64,000 bases of DNA, taken from contig NZ_CP137003.1 in the NCBI RefSeq assembly GCF_033110965.1, positions 2,790,001 to 2,854,000 of the forward strand, given 5' to 3'. Source of the DNA: Raineyella sp. LH-20 (GTDB taxonomy: Bacteria; Actinomycetota; Actinomycetes; Propionibacteriales; Propionibacteriaceae). The position numbers and the translations under genes were made by a program. The notes under the pieces are model-generated. The model saw nothing but the letters and a program-made list of their open reading frames with translations. It was not told the origin of the DNA and ran no database searches. How positions within the stretch are numbered: position 1 is the stretch's first letter; every line of letters starts with the position of its first letter. Below, one piece after another: positions 9,814 to 22,815 of the stretch.

Positions 9814-10938
9814 ATGCCTGCCGCCCGTCACCGCGCATTGCTCGTCCTGGAGGATGGTCGACACTTCGTCGGCACGTCCTTCGGGGCCGAAGGGGAGACC
9901 TTCGGCGAGGCGGTCTTCTCCACCGGCATGACCGGCTACCAGGAGACCCTCACCGATCCGTCGTACCGCAACCAGATCGTCGTCGCGACCGCCCCACAGA
10001 TCGGCAACACCGGCTGGAACGACGAGGACAACGAGTCCGACCGGATCTGGGTCGCCGGCTACGTCGTCCGCGACCTCGCCCGGGTGCCGTCCAACTGGCG
10101 CTCCCGTCGCAGCCTGGAGGAGGAGATGCGCGCCCAGGGCACCGTCGGCATCGCCGGCGTCGACACCCGCGCGCTGACCCGCCACCTGCGCGAGCGCGGC
10201 GCGATGCGGACGGCGATCTCCACCACCGAGACCGACCCGCAGGCCCTGCTGGCGCGGGTGCTCGCCCAGCCGTCGATGGCCGGGCAGAACTTGGTCGGCG
10301 ATGTCACCACCGGTGAGCCGTACGTCGTCGGGGCGGTCGGGGAGAAGAGACTCACTCTCGCTGCGGTCGACCTCGGCATCAAGTCGATGACGCCGCACCG
10401 GCTCGCCGAGCGCGGCGTGGAGACCACCGTCTTCCCGGCCGATGTGACGTACGACCAGCTGATGGCGATCCACCCGGATGGGGTGTTCTTCTCCAACGGG
10501 CCCGGCGACCCGGCTACCGCCGACGCCCAGGTGGCGCTGCTGCAGCAGGTGCTCGCCGCCGGCACGCCGTTCTTCGGCATCTGCTTCGGCAACCAGCTCT
10601 TCGGCCGCGCCCTGGGTTTCGGCACCTACAAGCTCAAGTACGGCCACCGCGGGATCAACCAGCCGGTGCAGGACCTGTCCACCGGCAAGGTCGAGGTGAC
10701 CGCACACAACCACGGGTTCGCCGTCGACGCGCCACGTCACGGTGCCACCGCCACGCCGTACGGTGAGGCGCGGGTGAGCCACGTCAATCTGAACGACGAC
10801 GTCGTCGAGGGCCTCTCGCTGCACGCCACGGACGGCCGGCTGACCGCCTTCTCGGTGCAATACCACCCGGAGGCCGCCGCCGGACCACACGACGCCAGCT
10901 ACCTGTTCGACCGTTTCGTCGCCCTGATGGAGGCCTGA
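9814..10938 (+). CDS. carA: Carbamoyl-phosphate synthase small subunit (glutaminase)
   Basis: 374 residues. Class I glutamine amidotransferase that feeds ammonia to CarB for arginine and pyrimidine synthesis. The nucleophile Cys is in [12 protein letters not shown] (about residue 257) and the His/Glu pair is in [10 protein letters not shown] (His 351, Glu 353). The usual GHQ after the nucleophile is GNQ here, a mild change. The N-terminal block ([34 protein letters not shown]) is canonical. A GAAAGGA ribosome-binding site lies about 11 nt upstream of the ATG. carB starts two bases after the stop. Confidence 0.97.
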   Translation: MPAARHRALLVLEDGRHFVGTSFGAEGETFGEAVFSTGMTGYQETLTDPSYRNQIVVATAPQIGNTGWNDEDNESDRIWVAGYVVRDLARVPSNWRSRRSLEEEMRAQGTVGIAGVDTRALTRHLRERGAMRTAISTTETDPQALLARVLAQPSMAGQNLVGDVTTGEPYVVGAVGEKRLTLAAVDLGIKSMTPHRLAERGVETTVFPADVTYDQLMAIHPDGVFFSNGPGDPATADAQVALLQQVLAAGTPFFGICFGNQLFGRALGFGTYKLKYGHRGINQPVQDLSTGKVEVTAHNHGFAVDAPRHGATATPYGEARVSHVNLNDDVVEGLSLHATDGRLTAFSVQYHPEAAAGPHDASYLFDRFVALMEA

Positions 10939-10940
10939 GA

Positions 10941-14324
<3,384 letters not shown>

Positions 14325-14325
14325 G

Positions 14326-15441
14326 ATGGCGGCGCACCTGCCCGGGGCGCTCGTCGACGCGGCGTACGATGCCGTCGGTCGGCCGGTGCTGTTCCGGCTC
14401 GGCGGGGGCGACCCGGAAGTCGCCCACGAGACCACGCTCGACTGGCTCGCCTGGTGGGGCCGTACGCCGGCCCGCCGGGCGATCCTCGAGCTGGCGTTCG
14501 GCAGCCAGGGCCGTCCGGTCGACGTCGCCGGGATCCGGTTCGCCGGGCCGGTCGGCCTGGCGGCGGGGATGGACAAGGACGCCCGGGCACTGATGGCCTG
14601 GGCCCGGCTGGGCTTCTCCCACGTCGAGTTCGGCACCGTCACCGGCCGGCCACAGCCGGGCAATCCGCAGCCGCGGATGTATCGGCTGAAGGACAGCCAC
14701 GGTGTGATCAACCGGATGGGCTTCAACAACGCCGGGTCCGCGGCGATCGCGGCCCGGCTCGAACTGGCCGGCATCCGCCGCGGCAATCTCGCCGCCGGAA
14801 TGCCGGTCGGGGTGTCGATCGGCAAGACCAAGGTCGTCCCCCTGGCGGACGCGGTCGAGGACTACCTGTCCTCGTTGCGGCGGCTGGTGCACCTGGTCGA
14901 CTATCTGGCCGTCAACGTCTCCAGCCCGAACACCCCGGGACTGCGCTCCCTGCAGGGCGCCGAGGAGCTCTCCGGGCTGGTCCGGTCGCTGGTCGCCGAG
15001 GCCGCTGTCCAGGCCGAGGAGTCGGCCCAGTCCGCGCTGGGCCCGGTGCCGGTCTTCGTGAAGATCGCCCCGGACCTGGAGTGGTCGGCGATCGACGAGG
15101 CGCTGGAGGTCTGCGAGGCGGCCGGAGCCGCCGGGGTGATCGCCACCAACACCACGCTGACCCGCGACGGGCTGGCGCCGCAGGACCGGCCGACCGGGGC
15201 GCAGGCCGGTGGCCTGTCCGGCGCCCCGCTGACCGCCCGCGCGCTGGACGTGGTGTCGTACGTCACCCGTCACACCAGCCTGCCGGTGATCGGCGTCGGC
15301 GGCATCATGACCGCCGACGACGCGCGGGCGATGCTGCAGGCGGGTGCGGCGCTGGTGCAGCTGTTCACCGGCTTCATCTACCGCGGACCCGGCCTGGTCC
15401 GCGACATCAACGCACTCAGCGGACTCACGGAGCGAGACTGA
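14326..15441 (+). CDS. pyrD: Dihydroorotate dehydrogenase (quinone), class 2
   Basis: 371 residues. Oxidises dihydroorotate to orotate at the membrane with quinone as acceptor. The N-terminal helical extension before the barrel, the length and [16 protein letters not shown] followed by [20 protein letters not shown] are typical of class 2 enzymes; the class 2 catalytic Ser lies in the [15 protein letters not shown] region. FMN-binding [14 protein letters not shown] is near the C-terminus. ATG is one base after the carB stop. A class 1B electron-transfer subunit (PyrK) is not present, consistent with class 2. Confidence 0.97.
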   Translation: MAAHLPGALVDAAYDAVGRPVLFRLGGGDPEVAHETTLDWLAWWGRTPARRAILELAFGSQGRPVDVAGIRFAGPVGLAAGMDKDARALMAWARLGFSHVEFGTVTGRPQPGNPQPRMYRLKDSHGVINRMGFNNAGSAAIAARLELAGIRRGNLAAGMPVGVSIGKTKVVPLADAVEDYLSSLRRLVHLVDYLAVNVSSPNTPGLRSLQGAEELSGLVRSLVAEAAVQAEESAQSALGPVPVFVKIAPDLEWSAIDEALEVCEAAGAAGVIATNTTLTRDGLAPQDRPTGAQAGGLSGAPLTARALDVVSYVTRHTSLPVIGVGGIMTADDARAMLQAGAALVQLFTGFIYRGPGLVRDINALSGLTERD

Positions 15442-15442
15442 C

Positions 15443-16273
15443 ATGCCCGACACCAGCTACGCCGCCCGGCTCACCGCCGTCACCACCGCCCGCGGACGGC
15501 TCTGCGTGGGGATCGACCCGCACCCGGCCATCCTCGACGCCTGGGGCCTGCCGCGCACGGTCACCGGCCTGGAGACCTGTGCCCGCGGGATGGTCGAGGC
15601 GCTGGGGGAGACGGTGGCGGTGTTCAAGCCGCAGTCCGCTCTGTTCGAGGAGTACGGGTCGGCCGGGATCGCCGTGCTGGAGCGGGTGCTGGCCGACATC
15701 CGGGCCGCCGGCGCCGTGTCGGTCCTCGACGTCAAGCGCGGCGACATCGGCTCCACGATGGCCGGCTACGCCCGCGCCTACCTGGTGGATGACGCCCCGC
15801 TGGCCGCCGACGCCATCACCGTGAGCCCCTATCTCGGCTACGGGTCGCTGCAGCCCGCGCTCGACCTGGCGGTGGCGAACGGCCGCGGGGTGTACGTCCT
15901 GGCCCGCACCTCTAACCCGGAGGGTGACCACGTCCAGCTGGCCGCAGGTGCCGACGGGCGTACGGTCGCCCAGCAGATCGTCGATGCCGCCGCCGCGACC
16001 AACCGGGAGGAGCTGAACGACGGGATGGGCCCGGTCGGGTTGGTGGTCGGCGCCACCCGGCTCGACACGGGTGTCGACCTGGACGCCTTCAACGGGTCGA
16101 TCCTGGCCCCCGGGATCGGCGCCCAGGGCGGGAAGGTGAGTGATCTGCCGACGATCTTCGGGGCCTCCCTGGGCCATGTGCTGCCGACGACGAGCCGCGG
16201 CGTGATGGGTGCCGGACCGGACGCCGAGGCGTTGCGTCGGGCCGCACGCCAGCAGGTCAGCTTCATGGTCTAA
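15443..16273 (+). CDS. pyrF: Orotidine-5'-phosphate decarboxylase, type 2
   Basis: 276 residues, longer than the E. coli type and typical of the actinobacterial type 2 group. Last step of UMP synthesis. The active-site loop VLDVKRGDIGSTM holds the Asp-Lys-Asp set, and the N-terminus has RLCVGIDPHPAIL. The ATG at 15443, one base after the pyrD stop, was chosen because the upstream continuation overlaps pyrD and has no homology. The phosphate-binding end (TSRGVMGAGPD) is present. Followed by mihF after about 48 bases. Confidence 0.96.
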   Translation: MPDTSYAARLTAVTTARGRLCVGIDPHPAILDAWGLPRTVTGLETCARGMVEALGETVAVFKPQSALFEEYGSAGIAVLERVLADIRAAGAVSVLDVKRGDIGSTMAGYARAYLVDDAPLAADAITVSPYLGYGSLQPALDLAVANGRGVYVLARTSNPEGDHVQLAAGADGRTVAQQIVDAAAATNREELNDGMGPVGLVVGATRLDTGVDLDAFNGSILAPGIGAQGGKVSDLPTIFGASLGHVLPTTSRGVMGAGPDAEALRRAARQQVSFMV

Positions 16274-16321
16274 CCTGCTCCCGTTAGCAGGGCCGGAGAC
16301 GTGATTTCGAAAGGGGCCACG

Positions 16322-16633
16322 GTGTCGATCCCACCCTTGAGCGAGGAGCAGCTGCAGGACGCCCGTGCGGCAGCTGCGCGGGCTCGCCGGGAACGTGCCA
16401 CGATCAAAGCGAAGGTCAGGGCGGGTGAGCTCAGCGTCGGGGACGTGCTCGAGCTGGCCGCCGCGGACGATATCATCGCCCACATCCGTGTGGTCGACCT
16501 GCTGAAGTCCGTCTCGCGGGTCGGTCCCAAGCGTGCCGAGGCTCTGATGGCCCGGTTCGACATCGCCTCCGGAAGGAGGCTGCGCGGCTTGGGGCGTCAT
16601 CAGATCGCTGCCCTGAAGAAGGAGTTCTCGTGA
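16322..16633 (+). CDS. mihF: Mycobacterial-type integration host factor (mIHF)
   Basis: 103 residues from GTG 16322. Nucleoid-associated DNA-binding protein found in actinobacteria only. The helical N-terminus ([29 protein letters not shown]) and the DNA-contacting block [20 protein letters not shown], a helix-two-turns-helix fold in S. coelicolor sIHF, are clear. GTG 16322 is preferred to GTG 16301 because a GAAAGGGG ribosome-binding site lies 6-7 nt upstream and family proteins begin at PPL. Its stop overlaps gmk (GTGA). It is one of the better markers that this is an actinobacterium. Confidence 0.94.
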   Translation: MSIPPLSEEQLQDARAAAARARRERATIKAKVRAGELSVGDVLELAAADDIIAHIRVVDLLKSVSRVGPKRAEALMARFDIASGRRLRGLGRHQIAALKKEFS

Positions 16634-17190
16634 CGGTTGGCCCTGGTCGAGTGGTCGTCCTGTCGGGTCCCACAGCAGTCGGCAAGGGCACCGTGATGGC
16701 GCGCTTCCGCGAGCTGCACCCCGAGGCGTACGTCTCGATCTCGGCGACCACCCGACCGGCCCGGCCGGGGGAGCGGGACGGGGTGCACTACTGGTTCGTC
16801 AGCGATGCCGAGTTCGACGAGCTGATTGCCTCGGGCGGCCTGCTGGAATGGGCCGAGGTGCATGGCGCGGCGCGCTACGGCACGCCTCGACGGCCGGTCG
16901 ACGAGGCGGTCGCCGACGGACGTACGGTCATCCTGGAGATCGACCTGCAAGGGGCACGCCAGGTCAAGGAGAACTGCCCGGACGCGTGCTTCGTCTTCCT
17001 CGCGCCGCCGAGCGCGGAGGAACTCGTCCGCCGGCTGCAGGGCCGGGGGACCGAGACGGCTGAGGAACAGGCGCGGCGGCTGGAGACGGCCGCCACCGAG
17101 ATGGCGGCACGTGACGAGTTCGACGTCGTCCTGGTCAACGAGGATGTCGAGCGGACCGTCGCCGAGCTGGTAGAGTTGTGTGGTCTGTGA
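16630..17190 (+). CDS. gmk: Guanylate kinase
   Basis: 186 residues. Phosphorylates GMP to GDP. P-loop [11 protein letters not shown] near residue 14, GMP-binding [16 protein letters not shown] and [14 protein letters not shown], and [12 protein letters not shown] with the conserved Asp. It begins by overlapping the mihF stop and is followed after 39 bases by rpoZ, the usual actinobacterial order. Confidence 0.97.
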   Translation: MTVGPGRVVVLSGPTAVGKGTVMARFRELHPEAYVSISATTRPARPGERDGVHYWFVSDAEFDELIASGGLLEWAEVHGAARYGTPRRPVDEAVADGRTVILEIDLQGARQVKENCPDACFVFLAPPSAEELVRRLQGRGTETAEEQARRLETAATEMAARDEFDVVLVNEDVERTVAELVELCGL

Positions 17191-17229
17191 CACCGTCGGT
17201 GCCACGCTCCTAGGTTGCAGAGGCTGATC

Positions 17230-17646
17230 TTGACTACTGAATCCACGCCCCCGGGAATCACGAACCCCCCGATCGACGACCTGCTGACGCGGGTGGACTC
17301 GAAGTACCGCCTGGTGCTGTTCGCCGCGAAGCGTGCTCGCCAGATCAACGCCTACTACGCCCAGCTCGGCGGTGGGCTGCTCGAGAACGTCGGCCCGCTG
17401 GTCGAGACCGAGATCCAGGAGAAGCCGCTGTCGATCGCGCTGCGCGAGATCAACGAGGGCCTGCTGGAGTTCACCGAGATCGATCCCGAGGCCGAGGCCG
17501 CTGCCCAGCAGGCCGCCTTCGGCGAGGACTTCATGGAGGGCGACTTCGGGTCGTACGACTTCGGTGACGGTCTTGACGCCGGCGAGGGCTTCGATCTGCC
17601 CGCCGCGGAGCCGGGCGCCGACACGCCGGCCGACAAGCAGGAGTGA
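17230..17646 (+). CDS. rpoZ: RNA polymerase omega subunit
   Basis: 138 residues from TTG 17230. Assists assembly of the beta' subunit. The core block [20 protein letters not shown] followed by [16 protein letters not shown] is diagnostic; the long acidic C-terminal tail (about residues 80-138) is common in this group and is rich in Glu, Asp and Gly. The start is uncertain: TTG 17230 has CAGAGG 7 nt upstream and gives a homologous N-terminus, while TTG 17215 would add five residues. No ATG or GTG fits. Confidence 0.9.
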   Translation: MTTESTPPGITNPPIDDLLTRVDSKYRLVLFAAKRARQINAYYAQLGGGLLENVGPLVETEIQEKPLSIALREINEGLLEFTEIDPEAEAAAQQAAFGEDFMEGDFGSYDFGDGLDAGEGFDLPAAEPGADTPADKQE

Positions 17647-17655
17647 CCTGCGGTC

Positions 17656-18885
17656 ATGGCTCGGGTCATCCTCGGCGTCGCCGGAGGCATCGCTGCCTAC
17701 AAGGCCTGTGAGGTCGTCCGCCGGCTCCGTGACTCGGGCCATGACGTCCGCGTGGTGCCCACCGCGAACGCGCTGAATTTCGTCGGCGCCACCACGTGGG
17801 AGGCGCTGTCCGGCCACCCCGTCGCCACCGACGTGTGGAGCGGGGCCGCCGAGGTGCCACACGTACGCCTCGGCCAGCAGACGGACCTGGTGCTGGTCGC
17901 CCCGGCGACGGCCGACCTGTTGGCCCGCGCGGCCGCCGGCCGAGCCGACGACCTGCTCACCAACATCCTGCTCACCGCCCGGTGCCCCGTGGTGATGTTC
18001 CCCGCGATGCACACCGAGATGTGGCTGCATGCCGCGACCCGGGCGAATGTGGCGACCCTGCGCGAACGAGGCGTGGTGGTGGTCGACCCCGACTCCGGGC
18101 GCCTGACCGGCGCCGATTCCGGCCCGGGCCGACTGCCCGACCCGGTGGACATCCGGGCGGTGGCCGAGACTCTGCTGGAGAGGCCGGCGCTCGCCGGCGC
18201 CGCCGCGGCGCGTGATCTGGCCGGTCTGCGGGTGGTCGTCTCCGCCGGTGGCACCCAGGAGCCGCTCGACCCGGTGCGCTTCCTGGGTAACCATTCCTCC
18301 GGCCTGATGGGCATCGGCATCGCCCGCGCCGCCCGGCTGCGTGGCGCCGAGGTGACCCTGGTGGCCGCCCGGATGGACCACGAGCCGCCGTCCGATGTCG
18401 AGGTGCGCCGAGTGGTCTCGACCGGCGACCTGGCCGAGGCCATGCAGGACCTCGCGCCGGCGGCCGATGTGGTGATCATGGCTGCCGCGCCGGCCGACTT
18501 CACCGCCGCCCGGCCCGCCGAGCAGAAGATCAAGAAGGACGACCAGAAGGGCCTGACCCTCGACCTGGTCCAGACGACCGACGTGCTGGCGACCCTGGCG
18601 GCCGCGCGACCCGCCGGCCAGACGATCGTCGGCTTCGCCGCAGAGACCGCGAAGAGTCGTGCCGACCTGGTGGCGCTCGGCACGGCGAAGCTGGCCCGCA
18701 AGGGCGCCGACCTGCTGGTCTGCAACGACGTGAGCGGTGGCAAGGTCTTCGGCGACGCCGACACGGCGGTGGTGATCATCGACCGCGCCGGGATCGTCGC
18801 CGAGTGCGCCGGCAGCAAGGACGTGGTCGCCCACTCGATCGTGGACGCGGTGTTGGTGGACCGTACGCGCTACGTCAGGGCCTGA
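17656..18885 (+). CDS. coaBC: Bifunctional phosphopantothenoylcysteine decarboxylase / synthetase
   Basis: 409 residues. Makes 4'-phosphopantetheine precursor for coenzyme A. The N-terminal CoaC flavoprotein half has MARVILGVAGGIAAYKACEV, the FMN/decarboxylase block PAMHTEMW and the substrate-recognition region; the CoaB half (about residue 190 on) has VVSAGGTQEPLDPVRFLGN and MAAAPADFTAARPAEQKIKK. It begins 9 bases after rpoZ. metK, which follows coaBC in many actinobacteria, is not here. Confidence 0.96.
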   Translation: MARVILGVAGGIAAYKACEVVRRLRDSGHDVRVVPTANALNFVGATTWEALSGHPVATDVWSGAAEVPHVRLGQQTDLVLVAPATADLLARAAAGRADDLLTNILLTARCPVVMFPAMHTEMWLHAATRANVATLRERGVVVVDPDSGRLTGADSGPGRLPDPVDIRAVAETLLERPALAGAAAARDLAGLRVVVSAGGTQEPLDPVRFLGNHSSGLMGIGIARAARLRGAEVTLVAARMDHEPPSDVEVRRVVSTGDLAEAMQDLAPAADVVIMAAAPADFTAARPAEQKIKKDDQKGLTLDLVQTTDVLATLAAARPAGQTIVGFAAETAKSRADLVALGTAKLARKGADLLVCNDVSGGKVFGDADTAVVIIDRAGIVAECAGSKDVVAHSIVDAVLVDRTRYVRA

Positions 18886-18963
18886 CGGCGCTCCTCCCCG
18901 CCGCCGGGCGGCCGCTTCTCGCCAGTGGATGCGTACGCCGGTTCGAATGTCAGAGGTCTCCCG

Positions 18964-18969
18964 TAGCGT
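18964..18969 (+). promoter_or_regulatory. Putative -10 box before the DUF222-HNH gene
   Basis: TAGCGT, 6 nt before the ATG at 18976, with no ribosome-binding site between them. Same spacing as the other leaderless promoters in this window. Confidence 0.35.
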
Positions 18970-18975
18970 GGAAGC

Positions 18976-20469
18976 ATGATCGGAGATCACGAGCGTCCCT
19001 GGCGGGACGGCGGCGATGCCCTGGGGTGGGTGTCGCCGGACGGTGCCCTGCCCGCCGATCCTGTGCAGACCGGTGACCATCTCCGGGCACTGCGGGCTCT
19101 GCGCGCCGGGGTGGAGGCCAGGGAACTGGTCCTGGTGGCGCATCTGTGCGACCAGGCGCCGCCGCCCCGCGAAGAGGACGCCGTCCTCCCCGGACGCACC
19201 ACGATGGTCCCCGGCGGTGCCGACGGGACGCCGAGGATCCCGGAGTTCCTGCACCTGGAGCTCGGCCCGCTGCTCGGGACCACGCCGTACGCCGCTCGGC
19301 GGTTGATCGCGGACGTGTTGGATCTGCGCCATCGGCTGCCGCGGTTGTGGGCGGCCGTGCTGGGCGCTGACGTGCCGGTCGCGGTGGCCCGTCGGATCGC
19401 CGCCCTGTGCGCCACCCGAGGCCTTTCGTGCGAGCAGGCGCGGGCGGTGGACGAGGCGCTCGCCGGCCGGTTGGGCGGACTCGGGTTCGGCCGGGCGATG
19501 GCCCTGGCAGAGGCCGAGGTGATCCGCGCCGACCCCGAGAAAGCCCGTCGCCAGGAGGAACGCGCCCGCACTGGGCGTTGCTTCCGGCTCGGGCGTGCCG
19601 ATGATTCCGGGACCCGGACGGTCTTCGCCCGGATGAACGCTGCCGATGCGATCCATCTGACGGCGATGGTCGGCCGGCTGGCTGACGTGTTCGCCGAGAC
19701 CGGCGACCAGCGCCCGAGTGGCGAACGGGAGGCCCGGGCTCTCGGTCTGCTCGCCACCCCGGCCCGCGCCGTGGCGGTCCTGGCCGGGGCCGCCACGCCG
19801 CAGCCGGCGCTGCTCGGCGAGGGGGATCCCGACCTCGGCGAGAGGACGGCCTGGAGCGACCCGCGGGCGCTGGCCACGGTCGCCGACGCGCTGGCCGGTG
19901 TCGATCCCGATCGACTAGCCCCGCCGGTGCGCCTCTACGTGCACACCTACGCGGATCACCTGGACGCCGACGACCTGGCCCGGGTCGAAGGCGGCCGGGC
20001 CACCCTGGTCGGTGACCTGCGCGGGCTGCTGGCCGACAGCCGGGTGCGGCTCACCCAGGTGATCGACCACCGCGAGTCGGTGGCGACCGACGCCTATGAG
20101 GTGCCGGCGGCTGTCCGGGAGCAGCTCCTCACCGCCCAGCCGTTCGAGGTCTTCCCGTGGTCGACGCGCCGGTCGCGGCGACTCGACCTGGACCACACCC
20201 GTCCGTTCCGCGCGGGCGAGGCCGGGCAGACGCAGCCCGACAACCTCGGGCCACTGAGTCGTACGGTCCATCGGGCCCGCACCCACGGCGGATTCGCGCT
20301 GGCGCAGCCGGTGCCCGGCCTGTGGCTCTGGCGAACGCCCCTGGGCGGGGTGCACTCGGTGTCGAACCGCGGTGCCCGCAGCTGGAGTCGACAGCACAGC
20401 ACGTTGGAGATCATCCTGCTGCACCAGTGGCCGAGACCTTCACTCGGCCGATCGTCACCCGACCCGTAG
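18976..20469 (+). CDS. DUF222 / 13E12-type protein with C-terminal HNH nuclease domain
   Basis: 497 residues. A long DUF222 (13E12 repeat) region fills about residues 30-370 and an HNH endonuclease fold ends the protein: RLDLDHTRPF provides the first His, QPDNLGPL the Asn and HRARTHGG the last His. All three catalytic positions are present, so the nuclease could be active. These genes occur in many copies in actinobacterial genomes and are thought to be mobile or repeat-associated; their role is not known. It stands where metK is usually found, and its last 15 bases overlap the 3' end of rsmB on the other strand. Confidence 0.85.
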   Translation: MIGDHERPWRDGGDALGWVSPDGALPADPVQTGDHLRALRALRAGVEARELVLVAHLCDQAPPPREEDAVLPGRTTMVPGGADGTPRIPEFLHLELGPLLGTTPYAARRLIADVLDLRHRLPRLWAAVLGADVPVAVARRIAALCATRGLSCEQARAVDEALAGRLGGLGFGRAMALAEAEVIRADPEKARRQEERARTGRCFRLGRADDSGTRTVFARMNAADAIHLTAMVGRLADVFAETGDQRPSGEREARALGLLATPARAVAVLAGAATPQPALLGEGDPDLGERTAWSDPRALATVADALAGVDPDRLAPPVRLYVHTYADHLDADDLARVEGGRATLVGDLRGLLADSRVRLTQVIDHRESVATDAYEVPAAVREQLLTAQPFEVFPWSTRRSRRLDLDHTRPFRAGEAGQTQPDNLGPLSRTVHRARTHGGFALAQPVPGLWLWRTPLGGVHSVSNRGARSWSRQHSTLEIILLHQWPRPSLGRSSPDP

Positions 20470-21852
20470 CAGCGCCAAGAACATCGCATCGGTGCCGTGG
20501 CGGTGCGGCCACAGCTGGACGAACCGCTGGCCGCCCCACGGATCGGCACGCCCACAGGCAGGGACCTCGGGCAGGAACGCCGGCGCGTCGAGCACCTCGA
20601 CAACCGTCCTCTGGGCGCCGAGCTCATCGACGACCGTCTGTACGACGTCCTCGGTCTCCGAGGGGTGCGGCGAACAGGTGACGTACGCCACCACGCCGCC
20701 CGGCAGGGTGGAGCGGATCGCGCTGACCAGCAGCTGCGCCTGCAGCGGGACGAGGTCGTCCACGTCCTCCGGCTGGTGGCGCCACCGCGACTCGGGGCGG
20801 CGGCGCAACGCGCCCAGACCGGTGCACGGCGCGTCGAGCATCACCCGGGCGAAAGCACCGGCCCGCCAGGCGGGCCGGGTGCCGTCGGCACAGATCACGC
20901 CGGGACGGGGTCGATAGGCGCGCAGTGCCTGCGCCACCAGGCCGGCGCGATGTTCGGCGACCTCGGCTGCCAGCACGTCCTCGCCCCGGGCGCGGGCCAG
21001 CCCGGTGAGCAACGCCGCCTTCCCCCCGGGGCCGGCACACATGTCCAGCCACCGGCCGGCCGGGGCCTCCACCCGCGACAGCGCCAGCGCGACCAGCTGA
21101 GACCCCTCGTCCTGCACCCCGGCCCGCCCGTCCCGGACGGCGACGAGATCGCCCGGGTTGCCGACCCCAACCGCGCCGTACGGGGACCACCGGGTGGCGG
21201 TCGCGCCCGCCGCGACCAGGTCGTCCCGTTCGGTCAGCCCGGGCCGGACCACCAGGGTCGGCCTCGGGGCGACGTTGTCGGCCTCCAGGGCGGCTGCGGC
21301 CTCCTCGCCCAACAGATCGGCGTACGTCTGGGCGATCCAGCGCGGATGATGGGTACGCAGCGCCAGCCGTTCCACCCCGCTGGTCCCCGCCGACAGCCGG
21401 TCGACCCACGCGTCGAGGTCATGCGCGGCGACCTTGCGCAGCACGGCGTTCACCAGACCGGTGACCCGCTCGCCGATCGCGGTGCCGGCGAGATCGACGG
21501 CGCTGTCCACCGCGGCCCGGGTCGGGATCCGCATCGACAGCACCTGATGGGTGCCCAGCCGCAGCACGTCGACGGCCGCCGGCTGCAGCGACGACAGCGG
21601 CCGGCCCGCAGCGGCCTCCAGGATCGCGTCGTACGTTCCCTGCAGGCGGCTGGAGCCGGCGACCAGCTCGGTGGCCAGTGCGGCGTCGCGTTCGTCGAGG
21701 TGGCGCCGGTCGAGGATCTCGGCCAGGGCAAGATTGGCGTACGCCCCGCCGGCGTGCACCGCCCGCAGCGCGTCGAACGCGGCGCGGCGGGCCGGATCGA
21801 CCGGCCGGCGCGGACCGCGGCGCGCGCCGGTTCGACGGGGAGGCCGGCTCAC
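20455..21852 (-). CDS. rsmB: 16S rRNA (cytosine-967-C5)-methyltransferase
   Basis: 465 residues. N-terminal NusB-like RNA-binding domain (about residues 15-150, LALAEILDRRHLDERDAALA) then a SAM-dependent NOL1/NOP2/Sun domain. WLDMCAGPGGKAALLTGL is the SAM motif I, MLDAPCTGLGALRRRP holds the Cys that releases product, and AYVTCSPHPSETEDVV the catalytic Cys. The ATG overlaps the fmt stop (ATGA), so it is read from the fmt promoter. Convergent with the HNH gene. Confidence 0.95.
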   Translation of the reverse strand: MSRPPRRTGARRGPRRPVDPARRAAFDALRAVHAGGAYANLALAEILDRRHLDERDAALATELVAGSSRLQGTYDAILEAAAGRPLSSLQPAAVDVLRLGTHQVLSMRIPTRAAVDSAVDLAGTAIGERVTGLVNAVLRKVAAHDLDAWVDRLSAGTSGVERLALRTHHPRWIAQTYADLLGEEAAAALEADNVAPRPTLVVRPGLTERDDLVAAGATATRWSPYGAVGVGNPGDLVAVRDGRAGVQDEGSQLVALALSRVEAPAGRWLDMCAGPGGKAALLTGLARARGEDVLAAEVAEHRAGLVAQALRAYRPRPGVICADGTRPAWRAGAFARVMLDAPCTGLGALRRRPESRWRHQPEDVDDLVPLQAQLLVSAIRSTLPGGVVAYVTCSPHPSETEDVVQTVVDELGAQRTVVEVLDAPAFLPEVPACGRADPWGGQRFVQLWPHRHGTDAMFLALLRVG

Positions 21853-22772
21853 CGGTCGAACCGGATGTCGTCGGTGTGCAGGCCGCGGGCCCAGTCGGTG
21901 GCCACCATCGCCCGCTTGCCGGCCGGTTGGACGCGGAGCAGTTCGAGCTGTCCACTGCCGGTGTGGACGTGCACGCTGCGCCGGTCGCGTTCCACCAGGC
22001 CGGGTGTGGTGGAGGGACGGTCGGTGGGCAGTGCCTCGTGCACCCGGAACTTCTGGCCGTCCAGCGTGGTCCAGGCGCCGGGCGCGGGGGTGCAGGCGCG
22101 GATCCGGCGGTCCAGCTGCTCGACCGGCGCGGTCCAGTCGAGGTGCGCGTCCTCGGTGCCCAGCTTGGCGGCGTACGTGCCGCCCTCAGTGGCCTGTTCG
22201 ACGCACCGGGCGGTGCCGTCCTCGAGCCGGTCCATCGTCTCGGTCAACAGCGCAGCGCCGGACTCCGCCAGGCGGGCGAGCAGGTCGCCCGAGGTCTCCC
22301 GCGGCCCGATCGGGGTGCGCAGGGTGCCGCAGACCGGGCCCGCATCCAGCGCCTCGACGATCCGGAACGTCACCGCGCCGGTCTCCTGCTCGCCGTGCAG
22401 GATCGCCGACTGCACCGGCGCCGCGCCGCGGTAGGCGGGCAGCAGCGAGAAGTGCAGGTTGATCCACCCGTGGGTCGGAATCTCCAGCAGCGAGGGAGGC
22501 AGCAGGGCGCCGTACGCCACGACGGGGCAGCAGTCGGGGGCGAGGTCGCGCAGCTGCTGGTGGAACTTCGCCTCCCGCGGCCGGGCCGGCTTCAGCACCG
22601 GAATGCCCAGCTCGGCGGCGCGCGCCGCCACCGGACTCGGACTGAGACCGCCGCCGCGGCCCCGACGGGCGTCCGGTCGGGTCACCACCGCAACGACGTC
22701 ATGGCGCGAGGCGACCAGGGCATCGAGACTGGGCAGGGCGACATCCGGGGTACCGGCGAAGACGAGGCGCAC
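21849..22772 (-). CDS. fmt: Methionyl-tRNA formyltransferase
   Basis: 307 residues. Formylates initiator Met-tRNA with 10-formyl-THF. Start [19 protein letters not shown] from a GTG; active-site region [20 protein letters not shown] with the Asn/His pair (catalytic Asp downstream in the ETGAVTF region), and a C-terminal OB-like domain. A TAGACT hexamer lies 6 nt before the GTG and no Shine-Dalgarno is visible, so it probably has its own leaderless promoter although it follows priA. Confidence 0.96.
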   Translation of the reverse strand: MRLVFAGTPDVALPSLDALVASRHDVVAVVTRPDARRGRGGGLSPSPVAARAAELGIPVLKPARPREAKFHQQLRDLAPDCCPVVAYGALLPPSLLEIPTHGWINLHFSLLPAYRGAAPVQSAILHGEQETGAVTFRIVEALDAGPVCGTLRTPIGPRETSGDLLARLAESGAALLTETMDRLEDGTARCVEQATEGGTYAAKLGTEDAHLDWTAPVEQLDRRIRACTPAPGAWTTLDGQKFRVHEALPTDRPSTTPGLVERDRRSVHVHTGSGQLELLRVQPAGKRAMVATDWARGLHTDDIRFDR

Positions 22773-22778
22773 CAGCGG

Positions 22779-22784
22779 AGTCTA
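22779..22784 (-). promoter_or_regulatory. Putative -10 box of a leaderless fmt transcript
   Basis: TAGACT (minus strand), 6 nt before the fmt GTG. Confidence 0.5.
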
Positions 22785-22815
22785 TCGTCTGCCCGCCCGG
22801 CCTCAGCCGCTCCGC